Below, one piece after another: positions 33,499-43,459 of a stretch of 64,000 nucleotides of DNA. The stretch is from Diaporthe sp. PMI_573 (Eukaryota > Ascomycota > Sordariomycetes > Diaporthales > Diaporthaceae), in assembly GCA_021399435.1 (NCBI GenBank), contig JAJTUP010000035.1, forward strand, positions 1 through 64,000, read 5' to 3'. The stretch's first letter is position 1, and each line of letters starts with the position of its first letter. The notes under the pieces are model-generated. The model ran no database searches. It saw nothing but the letters and a program-made list of their open reading frames with translations, and was not told the DNA's origin. The position numbers and the translations under genes are program-made.

Positions 33499-35442
33499 TT
33501 GCATCTCCCGCTCCAGTTCCTTGACCAACAAGGCTATGGGAGAACTACTACAGCGCAAAAGCAACTCCGCCTTTACATAGGTGGTGAAGGTGGAACTGGA
33601 AAAACTCAGGTTCTGCATGCTTTGAGGGATGTGTTCCGAATGAAGAGTGAAGAGTACGCTGTAGAGATGACAGCGTCCTCAGCTATTGCTGCTTCTAAAA
33701 TTGGTGGCCGTACAATTCACTCCGCTGTTGGCCTACAACCAGATCAACATGGTCGAAGCGGAAGCAAAAAGGGTGATGGTCCCTCTGGGGAGGAGATTGC
33801 AAGATGGAAGCATAGACTGGTTCTTGTTATTGACGAGATCAGTATGCTTGGTGTAGCGATACTCGCTGACGTCGATACTTGGCTTTAGCAACTCCGATCA
33901 AGCAAGGAAGCATTTGGTGGCATTCTAATCATCATTTTCTCCGGAGACTTTTTCCAGTTTCCGCCTGTTAAGGACCGGTCAGTCTTGCTTCAACCACCGC
34001 AACTCGAGCGTAAGGAACAGGTGAATGTCAGAATACGACAAACCCGCGGTTTTCACTTGTTTAACGATTGTCACAAAGTCGTTATGTTAAAGCAACAGGT
34101 CCGAGCAAGCAGCTGCCCACAATTACGAGGAATCCTTAATCGTTTTCGCAAGGGGGAGCAAACGGAAGCTGATCATGAACAACTTTGCACCCGCGCTCAT
34201 AGAGAAGTGCCTTGGGTCCTTGGTTCAAAAGATGGGAAGATGCTCACACCTATTAATCAGCAGAGATGGGACCAAAATCTTGCCTCTGCTCTTGAATGGG
34301 GTGCAAGTAATAATAGGCATATTTCTCTATTCTTATCATCCCACGAGTGGGTCGATGGAATAGATAATGTGTCAGACAGCGAGATTATCAGCATTTTTCA
34401 ACAAGGAGACTCCTCACAAGTAAAGGTTCCCAGCTTGTTACCCTTTGGAAGAGGAATGCCTATGATACTTACGCACAATACTCATAGCTATTTGAAGCTA
34501 GTAAATGGCGCGGAAGTTGAGGCTGTTCATGTCGTACCTGATCCTAAATACCCTGGATACTATATCAGTAGCGGCGTTACGCTATATCTTGGGCCACCGC
34601 GAGCACTTATCATCCAGTCACCAGCATTTGATCATCTGGAAACTACTGGACTCCCTCCTGGGATGGTAGCCATTACGCCATCAACAGTTCAGCTGAACAC
34701 AGGCCTTCAGTGGATTACAAAGAAAGTGAGGAGAACAGGCTATATGATTACACCGGCTTTTGCTATGACAGACATGAAAGGTCAAGGGATGACCACGGAC
34801 AAGGTCTTGGCCCAGCTCAGAGGTCGGCGCAGGAGACCAGATTTGGACTGGGCAAAGTGCGACTTTATGAGCGCTTATGTGCAGCTATCAAGAGCAACAT
34901 CTTGGGCTGGTATTTGGCTTGCCACTGAACCCCGAAGGGAAGACTTCCTAGAAAATCGGATTCCAGCAGATTTTGCTGCTGGAGTTCGTGATCTGGAGGC
35001 ACAATCTGAGACGACAATCAGCGCATTCTTACGAGCGAATCGAACTCAAGAGGAACAAAGGTGGATTTCATGGTGGCAGGCTATTGCAGAGACAACTAGC
35101 TACGAAGAAACGGCGCAGAATGATCAGATTCAGGATCATATTCAGGGTTCAACTACTGTTGAGTTTCAGCAGGATGTGGAGATGTCAACCACGTATGCAA
35201 GCGGTTCTTTCAGCCAGTCTCAACAAACCACCAGCGCGTCAAGTTTCATACGCTCACTTCCTGCACACAACCACGATCAGGGTCGAAATCGAGTTATTAC
35301 GGGTGAAAGACCTGTAAGGGCGCAATATGGTCATTTCCAACGGTTCCACATACAAGAAACGCGTCAAAATCTCCAGTCTACCCGAGCTAGTGAGCGACGA
35401 ATCCGAAAACACTTATGGAGGCAAACAGCATATAATTCATAA
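33499..35442 (+). pseudogene. Pif1-like helicase part of the Helitron Rep/helicase, one in-frame TAG
   Basis: It continues in the same frame as the preceding Rep segment. Walker A is GGEGGTGKTQVLHAL near the start; VIDEISMLG is Walker B; FSGDFFQFPPV is motif III. Further on come VKVPSLLPFGRGMPMILTHN and a C-terminal SAYVQLSRATSWAGIWL, the usual last Pif1/RecD-like motif. A single TAG at 33886-33888 (DTWL then QLRSSK) most likely replaces CAG. After that a 485-codon stretch is fully open to the TAA at 35440-35442. In Helitrons this domain unwinds DNA during rolling-circle transposition and is the C-terminal part of the Rep protein. The tail after the helicase motifs is Gln/Ser/Thr-rich. Confidence 0.85.
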
Positions 35443-35483
35443 AGGCATCTGAAGTATTATACCTGTTTTTTCAATTATATAGT

Positions 35484-36471
35484 TTAATACATATTTGATT
35501 CATCAGCAGACCTATCAGAAGGTCCCTCAGCTATTGCTATTATTGATTTAGGCGCTGAGGAGTAGTACTCTACAAGTGTTAAAACTGAGCTTAGCCGCTT
35601 TGTAAAATTATCTATTTCGAGGTTCAACTCAGCAATGGTTGCGTTCATCTCATCAGTGTCCAGATCAGCAATAAATCCATATTCTGGCTGAACCCTTTTC
35701 AACCATTCCTCAAACCCTTCCGGTGGCCCAAGTCGTCTAAGTTGACATAAATAAATTTGTCTGTCCAGTCGGTGTAGTTGAGATAATAAGAGGTTTTTCT
35801 TAATGGTCAGATTACTAGCTTCTGATGCAATCGAGTTGACTATGTCAGGAGGGAACTGGATTGGCAGAGTTATCGAAGGTTGTGGATTTCGGTTTCGGTG
35901 ACCTCGTACTCGTACACTGTGGTCTATTTGATGGAATCCACCCATTAGCTTTCTGATCAGACCATTATGTATATTCTCAAGGGTACGTACTCTCTCTGAA
36001 AGAACATTTTGATCCAAGACCATTATAATAGCAATTGGCACAGGCTCCTTGCGTCGTGCGGTCCACATCAGGGTGATCAGTCACGACACACTCTGCCCAT
36101 AGACCATGCCCTTGCCGGCAGGTCCTGCACCGTTGTCTCAAGGATTCGCCACTTATTTGAATAAAGAGAGCAAGAATGTTTTGAGTTTTCTTAAGGCTGA
36201 AGACACCGGAGCGCTTTGGGTTGGGATTGGGAGTCAGTGGTCGTTTTACGGCAGCGGCTTCGAGCGGAGTAGCAGATGTGGGTATTGAGAAATCGAAGGA
36301 TGAGGGGAGCAGGCTATGTTGTAAGACGAATCGTTTGCAGCCTATAGGTTAAATAAATAGTTAATATTTGATTCGGAGCGCTGCGTATGGAATGTAGCAA
36401 CTGATCGGCGATAGGAACGTACTTGTGCTAGTGGTGTTTGTGTTAATCGCGTCATTGATTCCAGACGACAT
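35484..36471 (-). CDS. DUF3716-domain protein, three exons, intact
   Basis: The ATG at 36471 starts a 49-nt exon (MSSGINDAINTNTTST). Introns 36342-36422 (81 nt, GTACGT to CTATAG) and 35924-35990 (67 nt, GTACGT to AATAG, CTAAT branch) leave exons of 49, 351 and 440 nt, exactly 280 codons ending in TGA or TAA-type stop at 35484. Residues 90-135 show the DUF3716 pattern: C-R-T-C, then GLWAECVV, then GACANCYYNGLGSKCSF. A coiled-coil-like C-terminus follows (NLTIKKNLLLSQLHRLDRQI, then a helix around TIAELNLEIDNFTKRLSSV). DUF3716 is a Cys-rich fungal domain of unknown function, probably metal-binding. It sits convergent to the helicase gene, 41 bp from it, inside the Helitron-like block. Unlike its neighbours it shows no stop codons. 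Confidence 0.7.
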
Positions 36472-36790
36472 TTCTGCAAACACTCGTCCAACAACCTATG
36501 GAAGTAGACAGGGCAGGCCGATTGGTCCTGATCATTGAGGATGGAGGTATTGTGGTGGATTAATGGAGGTTTTGATAAAGAAAATGCGTGATGCTTATGG
36601 TGATGATTCTGAGGTGGATGTAAGATAGGAAGAGGGAGGAAAAAGCAATCTGAGCATGATGAGGAGTAGACGTTTCAGCATGATGGCCTAGTCAACTCCA
36701 CCAATCAAATTTATCCCCACGTTATAGCAGATTATAGCCGGCGGCAACTCTCGGGAATTCTAAAAGGGACTTAAAGATGGTGCATCAGGG

Positions 36791-37022
36791 TGTGACGGCA
36801 GCCACGGTTAAGCAAGCCCTGGCCGTCACAAGGCCCTAACCCTGAGCCCTACAGTTGCGTCAAGACTTTTACGTAGTCTAGGGATCGCATGAGCTTCGCT
36901 CTCCCTTTTTCCTTCTTTCTCTTTAGCTTAGAATATTCGTTGATAGCGCCAATAGACCCAGCTCCCATGCTGCATCTCGCGCTGGCCGTGACACCATGCT
37001 GCATCTCGCACCGGCCGTGACA
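36791..37022 (-). repeat. Right copy of the inverted repeat flanking the Helitron-like block
   Basis: Reverse-complement match to 25000-25401 without the nested MITE. It carries at its outer end a partial second copy of the 29-bp terminal segment (CATGCTGCATCTCGC appears twice, at 36966-36980 and 36995-37009). It retains the uninterrupted AATAT site that is duplicated around the MITE in the left copy. Confidence 0.75.
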
Positions 37023-37477
37023 GCTGGCAGGTGGGCGACCAGGTGGCAGATGCTAAGACGCTAAGACCAACGATAAGGGCGATAAGAAAAATTTCCTAAT
37101 CCGGAAATTTTAAAACCCCTCTGGATTTTGTTGGGTACTAAGAGCTTGAAGAATTCTTCAAGCCACAGCGATCGAATGCATATCCCTTCGCGGTCGACTT
37201 GAGGAGCGAACTTGAAGCAAGAGAATAGGTGGCAGCTGTTGCATGCTTCCCCCTTCCTCAAACACCTATAGGATTTGCTCAAGCCCCCTCGGACCTGAGA
37301 TTTGAGCGGCCAGCTGAATCTAACATGACATAATAGACGTCTTAAGGCAATACTAAAATTATGGACACAAACTCTTCCAGTAAAGGTGAGGACCTGGTTT
37401 TCTTTCTGCAGCATTCTGATTTTCCAACCTTTTCCGTAAAAGTGCCTCGACTGGTGACGAACAGACCGGTTTTCAAC
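37023..37477. other. No supported gene
   Basis: A minus-strand ORF at 37061-37414 has no domain and no splice link to the bZIP gene. Confidence 0.4.
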
Positions 37478-38509
37478 CTATGATTGTACTGCGCCGTTTG
37501 CCATGGCAGCACACTTCCAGAAATCCCGTTCTGCTTCTAACGTCCTGACCTTTTCCTCCAGCTCTTCAAGTCTGTGCGCCTTGCGGTCTCGACATTTCTG
37601 AGCAGCAACTTTGTTTCGCTCCCGCTTCTTCGCAATGGCGTCGACGTGTCCCTTTCTGGTGATGGGATACAAACGGTTGCGTTTATACTCGCACTGTGAA
37701 ATGACTTGGGAGACGGTATTGAATCTTCTAGCCGGGGTGCGGCTCTCTGGCTTGTATTGGCCTATAGTGGTAGTGGAAATGTCTTCTTTATCCTTGATGA
37801 TGGCCAATTGTCTTGTTTCGACAGTACTTTCCTCGTTAGGTATGCAATAGCCATTTTGGGTCTCTTCGTGAATCATATCTTTCCCGTTGGCCTGGTCAGC
37901 GGAATCTCTGGTGCCATTTTTACCTTCAGTGGTCCATGACAAAGCTGCTGTTGAGAACTCTTGATCATTATCGCCGTACAAGGTGGTCATGTCGGCCACA
38001 AAATCTTCCATGTTATCCTTGGAACAAGTTGCCGGGGACGGCCAGGAAAGAAGAAGCCCGGAATCGAGTTGTGGTTTGAATATTGTGGAAGCGTCATGGG
38101 AGATATTCGATGGAGATATACGCGTTGGTTCCCACCAGACGACCTCATTTTGTTCCCACTCACTGGTGGGAAGTGAGCCCATCGCGGAACAATTGCCAGA
38201 CATGTCGCGGTTGATTGAAAATGGTGGCTCTAGCAATACTGGGCAAGTCAACTGATTCTTTGCGATGTAACCGTAACGCAATGGGTAGTTGGCGCGATCT
38301 GGATAGGCTTTTAGCAACATTAGCGGAGGGAAGACGAGCTCGAGTGGGTCTGAGGGAAGGCGGCAGCCTTTAAATAATCTGACAACAAAGGCAGTACATT
38401 GATTAAATAAATAACGAGCATACTCATCGACCAACGAAGGCAGACCGAAGCGGCACAAGAGGGCCACAGCCGCAGGAAGAGGCAACCGACCCCGGAACCT
38501 GGCGGCCAA
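37478..38509 (-). CDS. bZIP transcription factor, C-terminal basic zipper
   Basis: The open frame is 343 codons; its first codon is not ATG and the first in-frame ATG is at 38320, but the sequence before it (PSLVDEYARYLFNQCTAF) also looks coding, so an upstream exon is likely. The basic region and leucine zipper lie at the extreme C-terminus: KKRERNKVAAQKCRDRKAH with the invariant N-x7-R spacing, then LEELEEKVRTLEAE, a short zipper of two or three heptads. This layout resembles Gcn4/CpcA-type factors rather than the fungal bZIP-DUF3425 class, whose zipper is N-terminal. The middle is acidic with Trp/Ser-rich stretches, compatible with activation segments. A nuclear DNA-binding regulator; target unknown. 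Confidence 0.65.
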   Translation of the reverse strand: MAARFRGRLPLPAAVALLCRFGLPSLVDEYARYLFNQCTAFVVRLFKGCRLPSDPLELVFPPLMLLKAYPDRANYPLRYGYIAKNQLTCPVLLEPPFSINRDMSGNCSAMGSLPTSEWEQNEVVWWEPTRISPSNISHDASTIFKPQLDSGLLLSWPSPATCSKDNMEDFVADMTTLYGDNDQEFSTAALSWTTEGKNGTRDSADQANGKDMIHEETQNGYCIPNEESTVETRQLAIIKDKEDISTTTIGQYKPESRTPARRFNTVSQVISQCEYKRNRLYPITRKGHVDAIAKKRERNKVAAQKCRDRKAHRLEELEEKVRTLEAERDFWKCAAMANGAVQS

Positions 38510-39247
38510 ATATGGGTTGTGAGGCAGCCCATGAGGCTTAAGTAACTCTCAAAAGTTTGGCTAGAGCAAATACGCAAGGAGCTCGCACGCTGATAGCAAG
38601 CTGCAATAAACGTCGAATCAGCCTTGCAAGAGACTCTCGTGATAACCGTCTGCTGCGTATGACCCTTAGGCCGTCTTTGACCCGAAATACAATGCTTGAC
38701 TACAAGGGCTGGAAATTTTCCAACATCGCTTAGTTTGACCAATTCCGAACCAATACCCTGATAACTCTGCAGGCACAGACTTGCGATGGTCCTTTGGATC
38801 ACTTGCCAAGAGCTGTTAACTCAGCAACCTTGACTCGCCAGACCTCCAACTACCCACCATCTTCACATTTAACTCTGAGCGAGATACTTTAGTAAGAGTC
38901 ACAGGGAGGGCGATCTCCACCATCACCCCCCAGGTCCATGTCTATGGCTGCCTGTTGAAGACTAAGCCTACACACAATCGCGCCTGCCAGGCAGCACAAT
39001 TTCGTCACTAGATGATCCAATAACCAACCTGCCAAGCACCAACGCGTGATCTCAAACACAGCTCGCACGCCTGGTCATCGCTAGCCACTCCTCATGGGAA
39101 GTTCCATAAATAGTAGCGATGTTGGAGGCCTCCTACACCCCTCTACGTGGATACCTATTGTGAAACCTCATTTCTTAATTTTGATCACTGCCAGCTTTAA
39201 AGGGACAGTTAATCGTACACGAAATCGTGAGTTGACATGTTGAGTTT
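38510..39247. other. No supported gene
   Basis: A minus-strand ORF at 38320-38802 overlaps the bZIP frame and has no domain. The rest to 39247 has no coding pattern. Confidence 0.4.
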
Positions 39248-40362
39248 TCACATGCTCCGGATCGGCCATCTGCCATCTCTCCAAATCGTAGGGACCATTT
39301 TAATCCATCTGGGATGCCCCATAGGGACTGTTAATAGTTTGCCGTCACTTTTCCATGCCTGTGGTTCTTGGACTGCCACAACTGCAAAATCCTGGAGTCG
39401 CGTATCGTTCATTAGGCTCTCGTGTACCGTGTCCTGTTTTCTTACATTCAGTTGGATGACCTGGAATATTCTACTCATGCCGAGTAGGGTAGAGTTTCGG
39501 GCAGCTGCGACTGAACGACTCGTGCGGTCCACCACAGGGTACGCACTTGGGTACCTGCGTCTGGCACTCACTATGATGGTGGTCTTCGGCAGCGCACCTC
39601 GCACATACCCGATTCTTGCTGCACGAGAAAGCCTTGTGGCCGAGCTCCTGGCAGTTGTAGCATTGTATCGGTCCAGCTCTCCGCTCGAACACGCTAGTGT
39701 ACGCCGATTCACCCGCTGCAAGGAAGTAGCGTTCTTGTAGGAGTCTCCTGGCATCGCTGTTCTTGGTGAGGTATACCACCATGGATCCATATGCTTTCGC
39801 GTTGTCCTTTCGACTCAACCAGGCCATCTTGGCAATTTGAACTTCATTCTCTTGGCCCAAAGCGTCCATCGCTCCAGGAAGGACCTTGCCTTCCTGGTCG
39901 AGAACGGCAGCACGGTTGATATTGTCAACTTTGACTGGGTACAGTTGGTCTCGGAGCACTCTTGCACCTGGAGCCTTCTTGGCCTCGATGATCGCCTTGA
40001 TCCTCTTCAGTTCTTCCTCGTTCCTACCAATCACCCTCAGGCGGTTGGTATTCCGTCCATCTTTGGTGACTGCAACACATCGCCAACTCGGCTGGTCGCT
40101 GGACATTCGCATTTCCTGTTCAACGGTTTTGCGAATCATTGCCGGTGTAGCGTCTCCAATGTGATCCTCGGGCACCCTGGATGTGTCCACTGTGCAGAAC
40201 ACCGGCTTTGGAGTTGCCGATCGGGCCGTAGATGGAGATTGGATGGGAGTACTAACGGGTGTCATTCTGGCCGCGTCTGCATATGTCCGGCCCGGCGATC
40301 GTGGTGCCTGAGCCTTACTCAGTGTATCCAGCTGTAGTCGGGTCTGCTCCAGCTTGTCGCAA
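39248..40362 (-). pseudogene. Tad-type LINE fragment: end of ORF1 and start of ORF2
   Basis: The minus-strand frame from about 40362 to 39471 is the C-terminal part of a LINE ORF1: TYADAARMTPVSTPIQSP, then a helical RRM-like region, then three CCHC-type knuckles, C-Y-N-C-x4-H-x4-[10 protein letters not shown]4-C and C-V-P-C-x3-H-x4-C. A second frame (39790-39248) then reads the beginning of an AP-endonuclease ORF2, [20 protein letters not shown] followed by [11 protein letters not shown]. The rest of ORF2, including the reverse transcriptase, is missing, and ORF1 is cut at 40362 where hAT sequence begins. So both ends are lost, unlike simple 5'-truncated LINE insertions. Confidence 0.8.
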
Positions 40363-40537
40363 ACCTACGCTTGGGCTCCCCGAACTCAGCGCCAGGCACA
40401 CAGGGCCTAATATCGCCGCCGAAATCCTCGACGTAATTGAATCGTATCAGATCCAAGACAAAATTGGCTATTTCACGCTTGACAACGCCAAAAACAACGA
40501 TACCGCCATGGAGATTATTGGTGGAGAGCTCGGCTTA
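40363..40537 (+). pseudogene. hAT transposase fragment, plus strand
   Basis: The frame reads TLGLPELSARHTGPNIAAEI, then IQDKIGYFTLDNAKNNDTAM and EIIGGELGLF, the segment around the second catalytic Asp of fungal hAT transposases. It is cut on both sides: on the left by the LINE fragment, on the right by a hAT copy in the opposite orientation. Confidence 0.75.
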
Positions 40538-41449
40538 TTCGTGGATGATCTCACTTACGCGACCCGCAAGGTTTTCGCCACTGTGACGGCCCTCGATTTG
40601 CGGTAAGCCGAGCAGGAACGTGCGGAACTTGCCTTCGTCGTCAAGAAAGCGTACGGTGAGGCCGAGGAGAGATGTGAACTTGCGGGACGTCCACACGTCA
40701 AAGGAGACATTAATGCGGCTGAGGGAGCGACTGAGAAGCTCAGTCACGACGCCTTTATGGCAATTGAAGGTCCGTACGATCCGCTCGCGCATCGTGTTAT
40801 GGGTCGGGAGACTTCCAGACTCGATAATGGCGCTGTTCGCGTATTCCATAAGCTCTCGGAAGTGAGGGCTCTCCAACTTGTTAAAAGGGACGTTGTCGCA
40901 GGCCACCCAACGAATAAGCAGCCGCTGAAAGCGCAGAGGGTCGAAGGAGGCTATGAACGCGTTCATCACGGCTTGATCCTTCCCTTGGCGAGCGTCCAGG
41001 TCGACCATGTCAAAGAGAGTACGCTGCTTCTTCCTGCGAGGTGACATTTGCCCGCCTCTGTTGATGCTGTGGACATCTTCCATGTGACCGTTGGCTTGGC
41101 TCGTAGACGCAGCATCGTACATGTGGGTGATGGCAGCCTTTGCCCGGTGACACTCTTTGCAGAGCCAGAAACGGTGACCGGAGCTATCTTTCTCGATATC
41201 GTATCCGTGCTCCCAAATCCATCCCGTCCGCTGTCTTCTTCGTTGCTTACTGGCTAAATATCCTGGAAGGCGATTCCAATTGATGCCTTCGTACGCCGAG
41301 TGACCAGCCGAGGAAGAAGTGTCCTCTGTCGCTTCTCTATTGTCATCGGATCGATTGAAGCCGGCCGCCGTATAGGGATCGCTGTTGGCGATAGAAGGAG
41401 GTGTTGAAATCAGCGCTGCTGAGATATCGGTACTCTTAGAATGAATCAT
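40535..41449 (-). pseudogene. hAT transposase 2, N-terminal part only
   Basis: A 304-codon minus-strand ORF from the ATG at 41449. It has a BED-type zinc finger (W-I-W-E-H-G-Y, W-L-C-K-E-C-H, then H-M-E-D-V-H), the N-terminal hAT helical part (FQRLLIRWVACDNVPFNKLE) and the first catalytic Asp block (INVSFDVWTSRKFTSLLGL). It ends just after SGENLAGRVSEIIHE, where the sequence switches to the opposite-strand hAT fragment. The second and third catalytic blocks and the dimerisation domain are gone. It is a relative of, but not identical to, hAT 1 and hAT 3. Confidence 0.85.
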
Positions 41450-41639
41450 TGTAGCGAGAGGATGGATACAATTCTGACCGGAGCGGGGCCGCGAGCGGAG
41501 GCTAATTCAGGCAATTCCACACGCGATGGGCGCGACGCGTGTTGGCCGAGAGTGGGTCAACTTGTCCCGGGTTACACGCGGTGATTGGCTAGCATATTAT
41601 CTAAATGAATTCAGATATCCAAATAAATCCGGCCCCTGC

Positions 41640-41720
41640 GATTTGATTTGATTTGAATTCGTTTTAGCTTGATTTGATTTGATTTGATTTGGATTTATTT
41701 GAATTTATTTGAACTCATTT
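41640..41720. repeat. GATTT-type short tandem repeats
   Basis: Runs of TTTGATTTGATTTGA and AATTTATTTGAA variants, about 80 bp, upstream of the minus-strand hAT 2. Such clusters of short repeats are often subterminal regions of hAT elements; here it would be the 5' end of hAT 2. Confidence 0.5.
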
Positions 41721-41723
41721 ATT

Positions 41724-42418
41724 TGTTGACAAGTCTGTTGTAGATCTCTTGGGCGGGGAGTGGCCATAGACCTGTATATAGAATCTACGGGCTTTTACAT
41801 TAAACAAGGCGACCACCTTGTTTTGGGTGCTAAAAAATATATCACGGCCTTGATTACAGCCAATATAGCCACTGTTGTTGGAATAGCACCTGGTTGGATC
41901 GCACGTAGTTCGATAGGTTGGGTGGGGAAGAGTGGCCTCTTCCCCTTCGTACGAAGTACACCCGTTTCCCTAAGCAAGCAATACAATCAGAACCAACCAA
42001 CAGACCCCTACGTACGTACGTACTATCGCCATATGGCAAAGGCCATTCAACACTGATCAGTGGATTGCTTGGCAATTCACAGATTGGCAAGAGTGAAGAG
42101 ACGAGGCTCGCACAAAGACGACTAGCCTGAGGAGATTGCAGCAGTGCTGCCTCGGGAGAGTCGGGAATCGTGCGCTTGTGCTAAATCCCAGGAGTACTTC
42201 TTTCTTTTGCTTGAGAAGGCGTCTACTACGGTAGAAGCTGAGATCGTACGAGGAAGAAGCACTTCTAGACGACTAAACTACTCAATTCTTTTGCTTGAGA
42301 AGGTCTTCACTATTGTGAAGGCTGAGATCGTACGAGAAAGAGTAGCAAGGTGTGCGCCATTGCACAACTATACAACCCCAGACTATACGAGACGACATAG
42401 TCTATATATATATCAACA
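41724..42418 (+). mobile_element. Probable LTR of a Copia/Gypsy-type element
   Basis: Starts TGTTG and ends CAACA (695 bp), the usual LTR termini, with a TATATATAT motif about 20 bp before the end. A leader and an ATG ORF (42455) follow directly, as in the 5' half of an LTR retrotransposon. No second LTR is found in the window, so assignment rests on termini and what follows. Confidence 0.5.
42202..42341 (+). repeat. Tandem duplication inside the LTR, 84-bp period
   Basis: TTCTTTTGCTTGAGAAGG occurs at 42202 and 42286, and GCTGAGATCGTACGAG follows each at the same distance. Two imperfect copies with a period of 84 bp; possibly regulatory repeats in the LTR. Confidence 0.6.
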
Positions 42419-42454
42419 ACTCGATTCGCACGATACGACGCGAAGACCACCACC

Positions 42455-42948
42455 ATGTCAAACCCGACAACTCCGGAAGAACAGTCCCAGACTGAGGCGA
42501 GCAATAGCCAAATCCATCACCAGCTGACATACGAAGAAGACTACACGCTCCTCTCCGGAGGGCGTACGATATTCTTACCCAAGAAATCGGCCATATTACA
42601 AACAAGGAGACTATACTCCAGATGGCAGTCAAATCTCTCAACGATACTGCTGGCCCAAATGGTATCGTCCCAACCCTTCTTGTTTTCGGGGCATACCCCC
42701 GAATCAACCAAGACTCACCACCATCGCCGGAAATCACACTTCGTGCGGAAGCAATTCAGAAGGCCATGAAGATGCTCCGAAAGATTCGCGCAGAGGTAGA
42801 GATCAACCGCGCGATCAACACAAGAAACGGCCCAGATCTACACGAAGTTCTCTCCCTACCATTAGGCGCCGAAGTGATGATTTGGAGAGAAAACAAGGGA
42901 TGGACTGGACCGCACGAACTTCATGTGGATTTCGTGGTATGGATTTGA
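42455..42948 (+). pseudogene. Internally deleted LTR retrotransposon: gag-like start joined to integrase end
   Basis: The ATG at 42455 opens a short gag-like frame (MSNPTTPEEQSQTEASNSQ, then QLTYEEDYTLL). From about 42543 the next frame reads the C-terminal side of an integrase/polyprotein known in fungal elements: NKETILQMAVKSLNDTAGPN, VPTLLVFGAYPRI, ITLRAEAIQKAMKMLRKIRA, INTRNGPD and MIWRENKGWTGPHEL. Everything between (protease, reverse transcriptase, core integrase) is missing, so a large internal deletion has joined the two. The right side stops near 42920 where unrelated sequence starts. Confidence 0.65.
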
Positions 42949-42974
42949 ACCCTGTCCATGTACACACCAAATCT

Positions 42975-43359
42975 GGCCCCTTCATGGGACCCAGCAATCG
43001 GGGTTTGAGCGTATCAATCCGGGCACTGGCAAGCCGTGCAACACAGTATTCTCACGACCCTACGACTTGACGCGGCACGAGCCGCCGGAAAAGTGCTGGA
43101 CGCTGCCGTGCTGCTCTCCACAAACAGAAAAGAGATTATGACGAAGATCTATACAGTGGAACAGAAGATGAAAGAGAAAGAGGACGAGGAGAGAGAGCGT
43201 AAAGAAAGAGAGCGTGAGGAGGAACAGCGTCAAGAGAAAGAGCGTCAAGCGAAAGAGGAGGAGCTTGGAGTCAAGAAGGAAGAGCCTGGAGTCAAGAAGG
43301 AAGAGCTTGACGTGAAGAAGGAAGAGCCTGAAGTGAAGAACGAAGATGCATCCGAGTGA
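42975..43359 (+). pseudogene. C2H2 zinc-finger fragment plus Glu/Lys-rich helix
   Basis: At about 42990-43082 the frame reads FERINPGTGKPCNTVFSRP followed by YDLTRHE, a fragment of a fungal C2H2 finger protein in which a partner DTIHN segment would normally follow. It is cut after H-E and another frame takes over (AARAAGKVLDAAVLLSTNRK, MTKIYTVEQKMKEKEDEE), ending in a highly charged helix. The only ATG in the latter frame is at 43138, giving 73 residues. The finger fragment is clear; the second part is unassigned. Confidence 0.5.
43258..43341 (+). repeat. Four 21-bp tandem repeats coding EE(L/P)xVKK
   Basis: Four consecutive imperfect 21-bp units (GAGGAGCTTGGAGTCAAGAAG type), in frame with the charged ORF, give seven-residue repeats EELGVKK, EEPGVKK, EELDVKK and EEPEVKN. 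Confidence 0.85.
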
Positions 43360-43459
43360 GGATAACAGTCGGACAAAGAGCGAAGGCATGCGAAGCACTA
43401 AAGATTGAGTCCATGATGCATATGACATAGTCCATTCGTTGAGATGAATATATGACATA

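Larger units (their letters stand above)
25000..37022. mobile_element. Helitron-like block bounded by inverted repeats (12 kb)
   Basis: Inside the two inverted repeats lie only element-like genes: a minus-strand unknown gene (25565-28150), a plus-strand Helitron Rep/helicase gene (29025-35442) and a minus-strand DUF3716 gene (35484-36471). The outer genes end within 160 bp and start within 320 bp of the repeats, so the block looks like a unit. Helitrons move by rolling-circle replication using an HUH-type Rep and a Pif1-like helicase, and classical ones have no long terminal inverted repeats, so the relation between repeats and Helitron is open. No target duplication is seen at the outer ends. 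I could not identify the standard 5' TC and 3' CTRR hairpin ends. Confidence 0.5.

Noticed and set aside
39237..39740. Plus-strand ORF of 167 codons
   Set aside because: Antisense shadow of the LINE ORF1/ORF2 region, which has clear zinc knuckles and endonuclease start on the minus strand.
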